Below, piece after piece: positions 34,677 to 47,249 of a stretch of DNA of 64,000 bases. The notes beneath the pieces are model-generated. The model did not search any database. It worked only from the letters and a program-made list of their open reading frames with translations, and had not been told where the DNA came from. The translations under genes were made by a program, and so were the position numbers. This DNA is from Melieria omissa (Eukaryota > Arthropoda > Insecta > Diptera > Ulidiidae). How positions within the stretch are numbered: position 1 is the stretch's first letter; every line of letters starts with the position of its first letter. The stretch is from positions 9,591,532 to 9,655,531 of the forward strand of contig OZ020268.1 in assembly GCA_963971225.1 (NCBI GenBank), given 5' to 3'.

Positions 34677-36269
34677 ATTATGTTGATTTCGTTTGTAGGG
34701 CTTAGAACTTTTGACTCAGAAAAATATGTTTAGTACAGTAAAACTAAAAGCATATTTCAGATGGACCAATAATGACACAGAGGCAATAAGATGTCATCAA
34801 CATTTGCTTTTAGATAGACAAAATTTTGATTTTCAAACAATAATTACCGAAATAAGAAGGTCTTTTGTCAACAGATTCCTAGAAAGAATTTTGAATATCA
34901 ACACAAATTTTCAAACAATTTTTCGGATACCAAATTATTATTTTTATCGGTTTCACTTTCTTTCGCTCACCACTAGACATCTCTTTGAGATTGTAACAAT
35001 TACAAATTTTATAAACAAAAAAAAAAGAAGATAATTATTGCCTCATAATTGCGCTTTCTTTTCTACGTTTTGCGTGCTAAGCTCGCGCAAATTTTGTATG
35101 AAAAGTATTTTAATTAAATAAGATGAAAAAAGCCACCACGCTGATAATGAACTCAGGCATATGTCACATAAAAGTGTCAGATACATCAATACACACACAC
35201 ACACACACACACACATAAAAAGATACTAATCGCATTTTCAATATTTTAATTAATGCTGAAAGAAAAGCAATTTGGCGCTCAGCGGCAGCAGCAGCCCAAC
35301 CTACACACAAACACACAAAAATGTATCGTCGAATGCCGCTTAATTATGTGACAGACGCGTTATTCACAGCACACACACACACACACACACAGCTACGCGC
35401 GAACCTATAAAATTCTGTATGTGAAAAGCCAAAAAACAAAATGAGCTTAGCCACAAAGTGAAAGCAAAAAGTGTAAATAATCGACATGAAGAGCGAGTGA
35501 AATTTTCGAAAGACGCATTTTTGGCCTGTTTGATGGCGTTGAGTTGGGCGCTTATTGAAATGTTTCAAAGCCAACGCAACGTTGAAAATTTGCGCATCTG
35601 TCGCTGTATGTGTGTGTGTGTTTGTGTGTAAGTGAACATAAATAATCTTGTCTACCGCATGCCGCGTCAAATTAAACATGTTAATAGTCCGTTTGGCGTT
35701 GATGCCATCGTTGCCGCCACTGTTGTTTCAGTTGCCGCGGCCGTTTGGTGCGCGGCGCACAAATGCTGCCATCGCTTGTTGCTGCTGCTGCTGCTACTGT
35801 CGTTTGAATTTGTTGCTGCTGTCCGTGGCTTTTCGACGGCTGTCGACGTTGTTGTCGTTGTCGACGTTCTCAATGTGCTGATTGCATGCTTTGTTGTTGC
35901 TGTTGTTGCTGCTGTTTCGGCTTTTAAGTTTTTTGTTATTATTTTAGATGGGCGTCATGAAAAGCTACGAAGCATCATTAGGATGTGCGTAAAAAAAAAG
36001 ATGATAACACGCTGTGTGACGTTGGCGTTGGCGTTGGCGTTGGCGATGTGGTAAAAATGCGAATAGAATTTAAGGGGCGTGCGTGATGATATGAAAGCTT
36101 ACTGCCGCCTCCTTTTTGGTGTTGCTGTTGTTGAGGAATTTTTGTTGAAATTGATTTTTTTTTGGGCGGTGACTGTCGTCAGTCAGAGGATAATGGGATC
36201 GAATCGTGATACAAGCAACACTGAATATGGAAGATGGTTTGTTTGAACGATCGTTGGGCCAACAGGTTT
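34677..36269. other. Non-coding DNA with CA, GTT and GTTGGC microsatellites
   Basis: (CA)n at 35190-35215 and 35370-35391, GCTGTT-rich DNA at 35775-35920, and a GTTGGC/GTTGGC hexamer run at 36022-36047. A 140-codon alanine/valine/leucine-rich frame (35632-36054) follows the repeats and lacks any domain. Confidence 0.5.
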
Positions 36270-38650
36270 CGTGACATCTTATTGACTGCTGTTAACTGAC
36301 CATAAGATACTTTTTTTTCATTTTTGACCTCACGATTGAATTTACTAACTACTAACTTTGACGATTAATGTCATTGAAAATAATGTTGTTGAGAAATAAA
36401 AGATTTCTGATCATCGATTCCCTCTTAAAGTTGCTCAAACTCTGATGACCAACTTCGATTAACTTCTGATGACTGACTTGTCATGAAAGATGTCTGAGGA
36501 CTTACTTGTAATTACCTACTTTCGTCGATTAACTTGTGATAATGGACTTTTGATGACCGGTTTGTGAGGACTACGATTAACTTCTAATAAACGATTCAAT
36601 TCTAACTGATGAAATTCTAACTGATGAACATGATGAAATTATACTAATATATTATTTCTGATGACTGACTATGAACAACTAACTTTTGATTAGGTAACTT
36701 ATAACGATTGCTTTTGATAAATGATGGCTGACTGATTTCCGATGACTGACTTTGCACGAGTGATTTCGAATGACTGTCTTTGGACAATTATCTTTGGACT
36801 AATTTCTGAAGATTCACTTTTGATAACTGACTTCCGATGATTGACTTCCTGACAGACTGCCTATGACTGAATTACGATGACCGTTTTTAGACGAGTGACT
36901 TCGAATAAGTGTCTTCGGAAAATTAACTTTTGACTAACATTTGAGGATTGACTTTTGATTGATCCGATAACTGACTTTGGACGAGTGACTTCAGATAAGT
37001 GACTTCGGACTACTAATTGTTGATTCACTTCTGGCGATTGACTTTTGATGACTGATTTCCGATGGCTGACTGCGAATGATTGACTTCCAATAATTTACTT
37101 TTGACTATTGACTTCGGATAAGCGACTTCAGACAACTAATTTTTGATGACTGATTTCCAATGACTGACTTTGGACGAGTGACTGTCTTCGGACTATTCAT
37201 TTTTGACTCACTTCTGGCGACTGACGTTTGATTACTGACTCTTGATAACTGACTTCCGATGACTGCCCGTCGATGACTGATTTCCGATGACTGACTTTGG
37301 ATGAGTGACTTCGGATAAGTGACTTCGGATTGCTAATTTATGACTCACTTCTGGCGATTGATTTTTGATCACTTATTTCCGATGATTGACTGCAGATGAT
37401 TGACTTCTAATGATTGACTTTGGTTTATTGTCTTCGGATAGGCGTCGTCAGACGATAACTGATTGATAACTGATTCTTTATGACTGACTTTGGACGAGTG
37501 ACTTCGGACTACTAATTTTTAACTCACTTCTGGCGATTGACTTTTGATAACTGACTCCTGATAACTGACTTCCGATGACTGACTATCGATGACTGAGTTC
37601 CAATGACTGACTTTTGACGACTGACTTCGGAAAATTAACTTTTGACTAACATTTGACGGTTGACTTTTGATTACTGATTACCGATAACTAACTTCCGATG
37701 GCAGACTGCGGATGATTTATTTCCGATGAGTGTCTTTTGACGAGTGACTTCGGATAAGTGACTTCGGATAAATATTTTTGACTCACTTCTTTGACTTTTG
37801 ATGACTGATTTACGATTACTGAGTGCGGATGATTGACTTCCAATGATTGACTCTGGACTATTGACTTCGGATAAACGACTTTAGACAACTAATTTTTGAT
37901 GACTGATTTCCTATGACTGACTTTGGACTAGTGACTTCATATGAGTGACTTCGGATAATATACATTTCACCACCACTGTTTTCTGATTATTGGGTTTTGA
38001 TGAATGACTTTGGACGAGTAATTTTTAATAAGTGATTTCGGATAAATATTTTTTTACTCCCTTTTTTGAATTTTGATGACTGATTTCCGATGACTGATTG
38101 CGGATGACTGACTTCCAATGATTGACTTTGGACTATTGACTTCGGATAAGCGACTTCAGACAAGTAATTTTGGATGACTGATTTCCTATGACTGACTTTG
38201 GACTAGTCACTTCATATGAATGACTTCGGATAAATACTTTTTGACTCATTTCTAACGATTGACTTTTGATGACGGACTGTCGATGACTGAGTTACGAAGA
38301 CTGACTTTGGACGAGTGGCTTTGAATGACTGCCTTCGGACAACTATCTTTTCACTTACTTCTGACGATTCACTCTTGATAACTGACTGCCGATGACTGAC
38401 TTCCTGACAGATTGCTGATTCCTGATTTTCGATGACTGACTATTGATGACTAATTTCTGATGACTGTCTTTGGATGAATGACTTCGAATGAGTGGCTTCG
38501 GACATCTAACTTTTGACTCACTTCTGGTGATTGATTCTTGATGACTGATTTCCGATGGTTGACTTTGGACGACTAATTTCGGATAACTAATTCTCGTCTC
38601 ACTTATGGCGATTGACTTCTGGTGACTGATTGACTTTCGATAACCCACTT
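36270..38650 (+). repeat. TGACT-based minisatellite, ~2.4 kb
   Basis: The stretch is built of degenerate 10-12 bp units such as TTTTGATGACTGA, TTCCGATGACTGA and TTCGGATAAGTGA. A higher-order phrase CACTTCTGGCGATTGA recurs, for example at about 37027, 37207, 37348, 37528 and 38518, at spacings near 140-180 bp in the better-preserved part. Minus-strand frames read as serine/glutamine/histidine-rich strings and are artefacts of the repeat. Confidence 0.85.
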
Positions 38651-40870
38651 TTAACGATTAATTTCAGATAACTTGCTATTGAAATTAATCAATTTGTTTT
38701 TTTTGCTCTAACGCCATTTTGATGTGCAACAAGCTTTGCTGCTGGTTCACACCTCAGAAGTCAATGTAGAACAATCAACCATTCCTGTTCCACAGTTCGG
38801 CTTGTAACTTCTGCTGGTGTTGCGTTTGACGTTTGACATGCCGTAAATGTTGTTGTTATTACTGCTATTTCCGCTGCCAAGATTGTTCATTTGTTTGTGT
38901 TGTTGCTGCCTTCAGTGCTGTCATTTCTATTGATGTTATCACGTTTTATCTCGAGTTGGTTAGTATTCTATTATTGTTGTTGTTATTGCAGTGCCGTTTG
39001 CTTGTGGTCGCAATAGCCACACTTAGACCACATCTATCAGCCTTTTGTATTGCACACAAAGTTATATTTTATTGTTCAATTATTGTTGTTATTGCAATGC
39101 TTTTGTGGTTTTTGTGATTGTATTGTTGGTTCGGTCAGTGTTGCTGTTGTTGTGCTGCTTCTTCTTATTTCGTTATATCGTTGGTGTTATTTAATGTTGT
39201 TGTTGTTGTTGTTGTCATATCAGCATATCAGCGGCGGCATCATTCATTTTTACTACATAACTCTTGCTGCTTTGCATTTGTCTGTATATGTGTGTGTGTG
39301 TTTGTGTGTGTGTATGTGTGCGGGTGCGGGTTATCTGGCGCTTTATCCGGCGCATTTAAATCACTTCCTCCGCTGCCATGTTGCGGTTTCGCATTTACGC
39401 ATTTGCTCTGTTCTTGTTATTGTTGTTGATGATATTGTGATGGCGTCTGCTGTTGTTATTGTTGTTGTGTTTTACATTTTTCGCCGGCTTGGCAGCAGTA
39501 GCGACCTCATGAAAATGCAAATTGTGTTGAATATTTTGAATTTAATATTTTTAGCGCATACAGGGCACAAACCCGCTGATACCAACCAACCAACCAACCA
39601 ACCAAGCAGCCGACGCATTCTGTGCGCCATGCAGTGCGCAACCGAATTATTAAATTTATTATCTGCGTTTCATTCTATTCGAATTTATTATATCGTTTTT
39701 TTCCCATGCTTTTATCTGTGTTGTTGTTGTTGCTGTTGTATACGTCGTTGTTGTATGTTGTGCTGCGGATTTTTGTTTAGCGCGTGCAAGCGTTTTCTTC
39801 CCACTGATTGCCTGCCATTGTCAGCTGCTGGCCATGTGTGTGTGTGTGTGTTGCCAAAGCAATCAGCGGCATTATTAACATAATAACAGCAGAAACAACA
39901 ACAACAACAAAAAAGATCATATACAGCCGCAACAAGAATAACCAAAACAACAACAACAACAACCAAAATGACAACACTAGCAGCAGTCATAATGAAACCA
40001 GGCTGATGTTGATGCGCCACGATGATAGCACCCACAACAACAATAGCAACAACAAACCACTGATTACAATATGAATAGCTAAATAGCAAAAATGCGCCGC
40101 ATTAAGATCTGCTTCCTGTGTGTCTGTATGTGTGTTTGTGTGTGTGCTTGCAACAGTGTTGCCACCATGTGTGCCGTTTGCTTTATTCCACATTAAGGCT
40201 TTTGTGTTTTTTTTTTGTTGCCGTCATCACATATTGTGTTCTAATCAAATTTCGCTTTGTGATATTTCTTCCTTCGTTTTTATTCGATTTTAATGAAATG
40301 TTGTAATTTTTCGCTTCGGTCACATTGACAATCACTCGCCGTCCATATTCGTCGTAAATCTGGGCAGCTGTTGCCGTTGTCGTTGCTGTTGTGTTGTCAA
40401 CCATTGCCGGTAACGAACTGCATTTACGCATTTACTGCTCGTCGTCGGCAACGTTTCCGGCGTGGCGCGTGTCTGTGTTGGTGTGCTGCCATCAGTCTGA
40501 TTGGACTCCATAAAACGGCATTTATTCTCGTTAATGATGGCCGTATTGCGTGTGGTTCGACTGATGCTTTTGTGCGCTTTAATCTGTTGTTTAATTTGTA
40601 CATTTGAAATCAACAACACGTTGCCAATTACTGCGAAATTAAATTTGCTATTCATGTCACGAATTTTAAGTGCTCGACGCTGACAGTGGCTTAAGTGCGA
40701 GTAAGAACAGCAATAAAAAAAAACGCAGGTGCTATAAAACTTGTTTCGGGAATTTGCAATGGAATGCGCGATGATGTCTTTTAATTGCAAATTAGTGGTA
40801 TTCATAAGGCTTCCTTATGACCTCAGTACACCAGAGACCAAGTAGCGTACAAAAAAAATTTCATTTAGGG
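38651..40870. other. Non-coding DNA rich in GTT/CAA and TG tracts
   Basis: GTT tracts at 39195-39216 and 39718-39735, CAA tracts at 39893-39965, TG tracts at 39285-39320 and 39836-39851, and a (CAAC)n tract at 39582-39607. The 277-codon frame 39050-39883 runs through these repeats and has no domain. No gene recognised. Confidence 0.5.
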
Positions 40871-41612
40871 AGTTTTGTACTCAACTTTTGATCCCAAAAT
40901 TATTTTAAACTATATTTGCCATCTAAGACTTTTGAAACAAACAGATATTTTAGAGCGTTTTAATCCCACACCTCCTTACATGTGCCACTGTTCAGAGCTC
41001 AAGGTTCACAAAAAAGCTGGGAAATTGCTTCACAGCTGCTCAAAAGTTGCTCTTAGAGGGTTAAAATCTATGACTTACCCCCACTAGTTTTCTCTACTGA
41101 ACATTTCTTTCAAACATATTTATACCCTATCTCCAACCCTTCAAGGAGCTCTCATACAAAATGGTCGTTTTTATAAAATAGGTTCCCACTGCTCCCCGGT
41201 TGCCCCCAGATGTGTCAAATGTATGACCGACACCCATTTATTTTCTCTTCCAAATGTTTTTTTCAAACATACCTACCCACTATCTCCAAGTCTTAAGGGG
41301 GCTGCCATACAAAAGTAGTCATTTTCTATGACATTGACTGCCCACTTGTCAATGTATTAGTTAAGTAAGCGAGAAAACATCGTATCTCGGAAACTACTAA
41401 AGCGATTTAAATTATTTATTCAGTGATTGCCAACATTCTTGAGTACAAAGAATACAAAATTAATTAAGGTTCAGAAATTCACCACAAGAGGGTGTCTTCC
41501 ATACGATCGGAGTTGTGAGGTTGTAAACATTTGGGTTCCTACAAAGCAAAAATTGAAATATATTGTCGAGACCCCATTAATCTCCCCATTTGGAATATAA
41601 CTGTAACTTAAA
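40871..41612 (+). repeat. Dispersed repeat family A, second copy
   Basis: Direct-orientation copy of 32318-33080; the best-aligned part runs 40995-41610. The left 120 bp is more diverged and lacks the TTAATAATGGGTTCTCGATG edge. No coding content. Confidence 0.75.
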
Positions 41613-41734
41613 ATTAGTGTTAGGTTTGATTAAGTTCAGACGGCGTGTATGGAAAACTCGTAAATGTATTCTGAGGCATAAATTTGGTCTACAAGTTGAT
41701 GCAGGCTTTCACTGTAATTTTATTTTTAATTTTT

Positions 41735-42043
41735 TTTTGGCTCATAATTAAATACTGAATATTCCTTCATTAACTGACCTAAATTGAAGTGAAAAGCCAC
41801 AATAAAAATTTAACTTATTTTTATTTGCTTCTTGTTGCTTTTCTATGTAAGGATATAACATTAAAAAAAAACCTGTATACTTATCTTTTTCAAACTTAGA
41901 TATTCATTTGATTAATTTTGTATTATTTCTAAGACTTCAACCTATTCTAATGACCAACTAAAACATTTATTATTGAAACCATAGAAGAATTCAAATGTCC
42001 ACAAAGTAGCATGTTGCCATATGGTAACAAAATATCGAAGGGG
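41735..42043. mobile_element. Truncated copy of the 18140-18633 MITE
   Basis: Shares GTCCACAAAGTAGCATG, GTTGCCATATGG(C/T)AAC and the right end CGAAGGGG followed by TTAA at 42044-42047. The left end was not found. Diverged relative to the first copy. Confidence 0.65.
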
Positions 42044-42047
42044 TTAA

Positions 42048-42343
42048 GCCTTATTCTTCAACTTTTTGCCATGAGATCTGAGTCTGAGTCTGAGATCTTA
42101 TATTCAAGATGTATTTATGTTAAAGTGAGGCGGCACATTTCATGCCTCGAGCCAAATATTAAAATGATCAAATTAGAGAGAGAAATGTGTCCACTGTGGC
42201 AAAGCTCTGTAGCGCAATAAGGTCAACATTACTTCCTAAGACGTTCAGGTTTCGAACAGAGGAATTCATTAAAATATTTACTTACTTAATCCTTTCGTTG
42301 AGGTCTCAAACAGAGGAAGTCATTAAAATATTTACTTAGTTAT
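42048..42343. other. Non-coding DNA with a ~53-bp tandem duplication
   Basis: TCATTAAAATATTTACTTA and flanking GAACAGAGGAA or AACAGAGGAAG are repeated at about 42247-42300 and 42301-42353. The second unit runs into the end of the next MITE. Confidence 0.5.
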
Positions 42344-42720
42344 TCCTTTCGACCCCAAAGTTGCCTGAGAGCAACTTCACCTATTTGTCATCTTATAGCA
42401 AAAGCTACGATTGATTTATGGGTTTAATTTTAGTAGGCACCAACAAATTAATATTTTTAGAAATTAATTCAAAGCAAATTACAAAAATTTTACTGTTATT
42501 TCCAAAATAATTTCCAATAATTTGCAGTGATGTCAGGAAAAGTTTGTGTTCTAATTGAAGTCTATGAATTGGGCGCGTTTGATCAAAACCCTGTTTCTCT
42601 AATAATGGTTAAATAAAATCAAAAAGTGATAATTTTGTATTTTTCCATGAACATTAAGTCATGTTTCTGTAATTACAAAATATTGATACAAAATGTATTT
42701 AACCCGTTTAAAGCTATAAT
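42344..42720 (+). mobile_element. TTAA-type MITE, copy lacking its right end
   Basis: Starts TCCTTTCGACCCCAAAG after TTAT and follows the full element at 44664 through GGGCGCGTTTGATCAAAA to AACCCGTTTAAAGCT, then diverges. The right terminal repeat is missing. Confidence 0.75.
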
Positions 42721-44663
42721 TATTCAATACAAATTCCACCCTCCCCAATAAGTCTACAACCTATGGGCACTTATTCAAGTACTTAGTATCCAAGATTGTC
42801 TCTTCCAGTAGAAAAAAGCTTCTTAAACAACAGAACTCTGACTGAAAATTCTTTTCCATTTGCAAAGTAAACGTTTCGTTACTCATTCATTTACTGCTGA
42901 GAGACAAAAAGGCTAAACTACACACTTTTGTTTTGAATAGCTATTCGAACACCCATGACTCCTTTCCTGGTCGTAAAATTTACTAAACCCTAATATGAAA
43001 TTAAAAAAAAAATTAAAAAAAAATCAATACCAATTAAATATATTTCTTCCATTGAAGGGAGGCATACATTTTTCAAGTCACTTCATAGGAAACGATTAAA
43101 AGTTTACGTACGAGTAGGCACACATTAAGTCGAGCGGTTTCCACAAATGACCAAAAACGAGTCGTTTGCCGTTCATATAATCGATAAGCAACAACAAAGT
43201 ATACTCAAACACACACACACACTCTGACACTAACACTTCTATAAATAGAGACTGACCTGAAAACATTTAAAATAGCCAAGCACATCAATAAGTAATGACA
43301 GCCGGTTTCAGTTTCAAGTGGTCAATATTATGGGCGTGTAGCCTTGACGACAATCCGGGTGTGCAATAAAAACGCTTCAAGTGTCGTTTGACCTGTGCTT
43401 GCAATTATTATTACTGTTAAAGTTGAAACTCATGTTTAATGTCCTTCGATTTTCACTGTGTAAAATTTAGTGTATCGTGTGTCATGTGTCACCATAGCTG
43501 CGCCCATAGACGACGCTGGCATTTGGCATTGACAGTGGCAGCGACTGCGAGTGACAGCTGCGGCCACTGACGCATTGGCGCACGCAAAGTGTCGAGACCA
43601 CAATAAGGCAAGCAATTTGCTGTGGCAGCAGTTGTGTGTGTGTATTTTGGTGAACCTGTGTGGGCGCCTGTGTGCCTGTGTGCGTGCATAATTACACATT
43701 AAGCTAAATTTTGAAATTAAATTAAATGTTATTGTTGGTACTTGCATGTGACTGCGTCGCTTCATGTATATATGTATGTATGTACAATACATGTGAGCAG
43801 AGAGGCACATGTAGTTGGGTAACATGAGGGCCACATGTAGCACACACGCCCACGCCCACTGGCAGCCGAACAATGCCACATGCAAAAAGTCCCACAAGTG
43901 TTGCAATGCGAGCAACTTCTGGCCTGCGTATGTGTGCGTTTTCAGTTAATAGGTGTGCTTTTGTATGTATGTATGCACGAATGTACAATTGTTTGTATGC
44001 CTTTACATACTTATATCAAAGCGACAGGGGGTGAGGCGGTAAAATTCAATTTTGAGTATGTCGAGGGAATTTCAAAAAGCCCACTTGGCTGAGTTTCGGG
44101 TCAGAAATCATGGGGCAGGCCTCACCTTCTTCATTGAATGATAAGTGTGTGCTTACGTGTGTGCGTTGCGTAATTGCAATTGGACACCACTCCTGCACAT
44201 TCAGCAGCCACCGCTCCCTGCACCCGCTCGCACTAATGAGGGTTCTTGCTGCCTACATAATTAGATGGCTGAGCGGCCCAAATTACAACAATTTATTGCT
44301 GGTTGTTAGCCTCTGCCTAGGTAAATGGAAGTAACAAGAATCGTAACAACAACAACAACAACATATATGTGGGTAAAGTTGTGAGCGTTGGTACATTTAA
44401 ATTGAAACCCAATTGCAGTTGTGTAATTCAATAATTACACAAGCGAGCGCAAGCACTCGATTTGTCGATCGTTTGGATGTGTGCGGGCACACTTGAATGT
44501 ATTTAGCAAAAAGTGTGCCTGTGTGTGTGTGAGAGTTCGAGTCGTAATTGCGTTGGTTGTTTATTTGGATGCCAAGAAATTTGCAAAATATTAAATAGTT
44601 TTAAGTTTTTAGTTTATTACATTAAATGATGCATTTTGTGTGCCAAAAATCAATCGAAGTTCA
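42721..44663. other. Non-coding DNA
   Basis: CA tract at 43210-43222, GT tract at 43635-43645 and TATG tracts near 43765-43785. A (CAA)n tract lies at 44347-44362. Minus-strand frames at 43436-43988 overlap and show no domain. Confidence 0.5.
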
Positions 44664-45197
44664 CCCTTTCGACCCCAAAGTTGCCTGAGAGCAACTTCAC
44701 CTATTTGTCATCTTATAACAAAAGCTACGATTGATTTATGAGTTTAAATAGGCACCAAAAAATTAATATTTTTAAAAGTGAATTCAAAGCAAATTACAAA
44801 AATTTTACTGTTATTCCCAAAATAATTTCCAATAATTTGCAGCGTGATCAAAGAAAGTTTGTGTTCTAATTGAAGTCTACGAATTGGGCGCGTTTGATCA
44901 AAACGCTATTTCTTTAATTATGGTTAAATAAAATCAAAAAGTGATAATTTTGTATTTTTCTATAAATATCAAGTAGTTTTTCTGTAACTAAAAAATATTG
45001 ATACAAAATTTTTTTAACCCATTTTAAGCTAAAATTTTTCAAAAGTAAAGTAGTACAGTAAGTAAGTAAGTAAAGCAACTCTAACAAAAAGGCGTGGCGT
45101 CTTAAAATGTCGTGTGCACACTTCTTAGACAAGTCTTTCATGATTTAAATGCGAAAAAGTTATATCGAGACACAGAATAAACTCGGGGTTGAAAGGG
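44664..45197 (+). mobile_element. Complete TTAA-type (piggyBac-like) MITE, 534 bp
   Basis: The left end CCCTTTCGACCCCAAAGTT and the right end, in reverse, CCCTTTCAACCCCGAGTTT form an inverted repeat of about 19 bp with three mismatches. The right flank is TTAA (45198-45201); the left flank reads TTCA (44660-44663), one base from TTAA, presumably mutated. No coding frame. Related partial copies lie at 275-545 and 42344-42720. Confidence 0.8.
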
Positions 45198-45201
45198 TTA
45201 A

Positions 45202-45815
45202 GTTCATTTACTCATTGAACCAGTTTGAGCTTGAGTTACAAAGTCTAGTAGACTACAATTAGTACTATTGGTTTGACTCCCTAGATTGTAGAACAAGAAG
45301 TGGTCCAGGTGCGTCTTTCTTCTTCAAGCTAATTTGGGACAAATATATAGAAAGAAGAGTATGTTTTTTTCCTTTTCCTGGTCTATACAGGTTTGGCAGA
45401 AATCATTAGAACCATCAAAACCATCAAAGCATTAATCATGGTTCTCATCTGGTCCCTTTTTAGTGAGAAAAATTCCCTAGAAGCTGATGGCAAACCGACA
45501 CTAAATCCTATGTTGCTTTTAGATCGTCTTTGGTTAGTTTTTTAGATGAAGTTCGTATGAGTACGACGCTTACAGGTTAGAAGAGGCATGCCAAACGTTG
45601 TCATTTCTTCCTTTAACTGTTTAGTTGTCTGCTCTATAGTTTTCTGTAAGGTCCCTTGTACCTCGCAAGCCAGCATCGATGCATATGAAGTTGCCAGACA
45701 GTCTTTTTAAGAGATTTGCTGCAGCTCAGAACATTCTTTTAAGTTATGATAACTGCATCCAAGAGTTATAAGAGTGGATTGGTTATCCGATAGTATCAGT
45801 ATATCTTGTGCCAAT
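45202..45815 (-). pseudogene. Eroded RNase H / C-terminal region of a non-LTR retrotransposon
   Basis: On the minus strand pieces of a LINE ORF2 C-terminus can be read: DILILSDNQSTLITLG followed by KECSELQQIS near 45700-45800 (part of the RNase H fold around its third acidic residue). Further on come DFCQTCIDQE and then CPKLA-stop-RRKTHLDHF near 45290-45390, matching the zinc-knuckle-like C-x2-C and CPxLxxRR blocks seen in the LINE fragments at 47914-48060 and 62931-63340. Several stops and frame changes mean it is inactive. A SINE begins just beyond it. Confidence 0.55.
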
Positions 45816-45822
45816 ATCTTAT

Positions 45823-46122
45823 CAGCCGCCGTAGTTCAGCTGGCTAGTGCGTTGGGCCGCGAGTCAAGACTCCGCGAGTTCAATACTCCATTGCGTTAAC
45901 ACCGAAAAAAAAGAAAAACCAAAATTTTTCTTTCGACGGCTGTCCCCTCAGCAGGAAATGGCAAACCTCTGAGAGCAAAATTGCCTATGAAAAAGCTTCC
46001 AACTCGCCGTTCGGAATTGGCATAAAACTGTAGGTCCCTTCCAACATTGTAAAAATATTCGCACGCACACTACGGTTGGTTGCGGGTAGCTTAGTCTCGT
46101 AATCGGGCTGTCGTGCCAGTCA
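45823..46122 (+). mobile_element. tRNA-derived SINE (family 1)
   Basis: CAGCCGCCG head with A box TAGTTCAGCTGG (45832-45843) and B box GAGTTCAATAC (45876-45886). The body includes GCAGGAAATGGCAAACCTC and the 3' part GGTTGCGGGTAGCTTAG...CGGGCTGTCGTGCCAGTCA matches the minus-strand copy at 8991-9302. It ends directly in a long (GAA)n array, which probably grew from the SINE's 3' tail. A target duplication is not clear. Confidence 0.8.
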
Positions 46123-46257
46123 AGAAGAAGAAGAAGAAGAAGATGAAGAAGAAGAAGAAGAAGAAGAAGAAGAAGAAGAAGAAGAAGAAGAAGAAGAAGA
46201 AGAAGATGAAGAAGAAGAAGAAGAAGAAGAAGAAGAAGAAGAAGAAGAAGAAGAAGA
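46123..46257 (+). repeat. (GAA)n microsatellite at a SINE 3' end
   Basis: About 45 GAA units with two GAT interruptions, starting exactly at the SINE tail. Confidence 0.95.
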
Positions 46258-47249
46258 TATGCTGCTTACCCTAAAATAATTCAAAGCTGCGTTGCTGTGA
46301 CAGTGATGTGTTAGTTGAAGTTTAAAACTGAGATTTCATTCCATATCCCCCATTTTCAAGCAACTTGTATTCCTCCATACAGATTTGGATATCTCTACTT
46401 GAGGTGAGAGCAACCAATGTCCATTCGGTGTTAGATGTGATTGAGACATGATAATCCCTATCAGAGGAGAACTTGGGTGGTGTTTGATGAGTACTTATTT
46501 CACTTGATTGTTTTTAATATCTATTCATTCTTACTGTTGAAATAGTTAGTTATATTTATTTATCATTAATTATATTTATAAATGTAATTAAAAAAAGTGC
46601 TTGTTCATAATATTTATGTCAATTAACCACCCATGGCTACGTCAGTGACTGGAAGTAATGAAAGGTTTACCATGCAGTTGTTTGCTGTACATAAGTCAAC
46701 TGCATATACATACACAATACATACACACACAGATAAAACACACACACTTACACACAAACAAACTATACACATACATATGTATATAACAAACACACTTATA
46801 CACATTTAAGCTTCAGTCTTGGCTTGTGGCATATGTGCTGCTTCCCACAGCCTCATCAGCAGCCAACGCTCTCTCCTCCTCTTTTTCGCTTTGTCTTTCG
46901 CCAAGTCAATCAATGAACCCAATCAAATAAAGCAAATCAAATTTAATTTGTATGTGTAGATTAATGAAAATCGACATTAAAATTATTTACAATTGATAGC
47001 GTTGCGAATGGCAACTCAACAGCAAACGCCCAAAGTTATGCTACAAATTATGGCAACAGAATTGATTTAGAATTTTTGTGTTGCAAAACAAAATTAAAGG
47101 TGTCAAGTGTGAAAGATAATCGAAATAGTTAGTAGAAATTGTAAATAATGTGCAACACTGTGCAACAAATATTTTTGTATATAAAGTTAAATGTTGCATA
47201 CTTACATGCTGAGTAGGTATTTTAAAAATTTCAAAATTTATTGCCATCT
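46258..47249. other. Non-coding DNA
   Basis: CA/ATAC tracts at 46705-46765. A weak Su(Hw)-like half site GCATACTTACATGC at 47197-47210. No gene recognised. Confidence 0.5.

Noticed and set aside
39050..39883. 277-codon open frame, the longest in the window
   Set aside because: It is made of leucine, valine and cysteine strings from TG and GTT microsatellites, with no domain and with competing frames over the same DNA.
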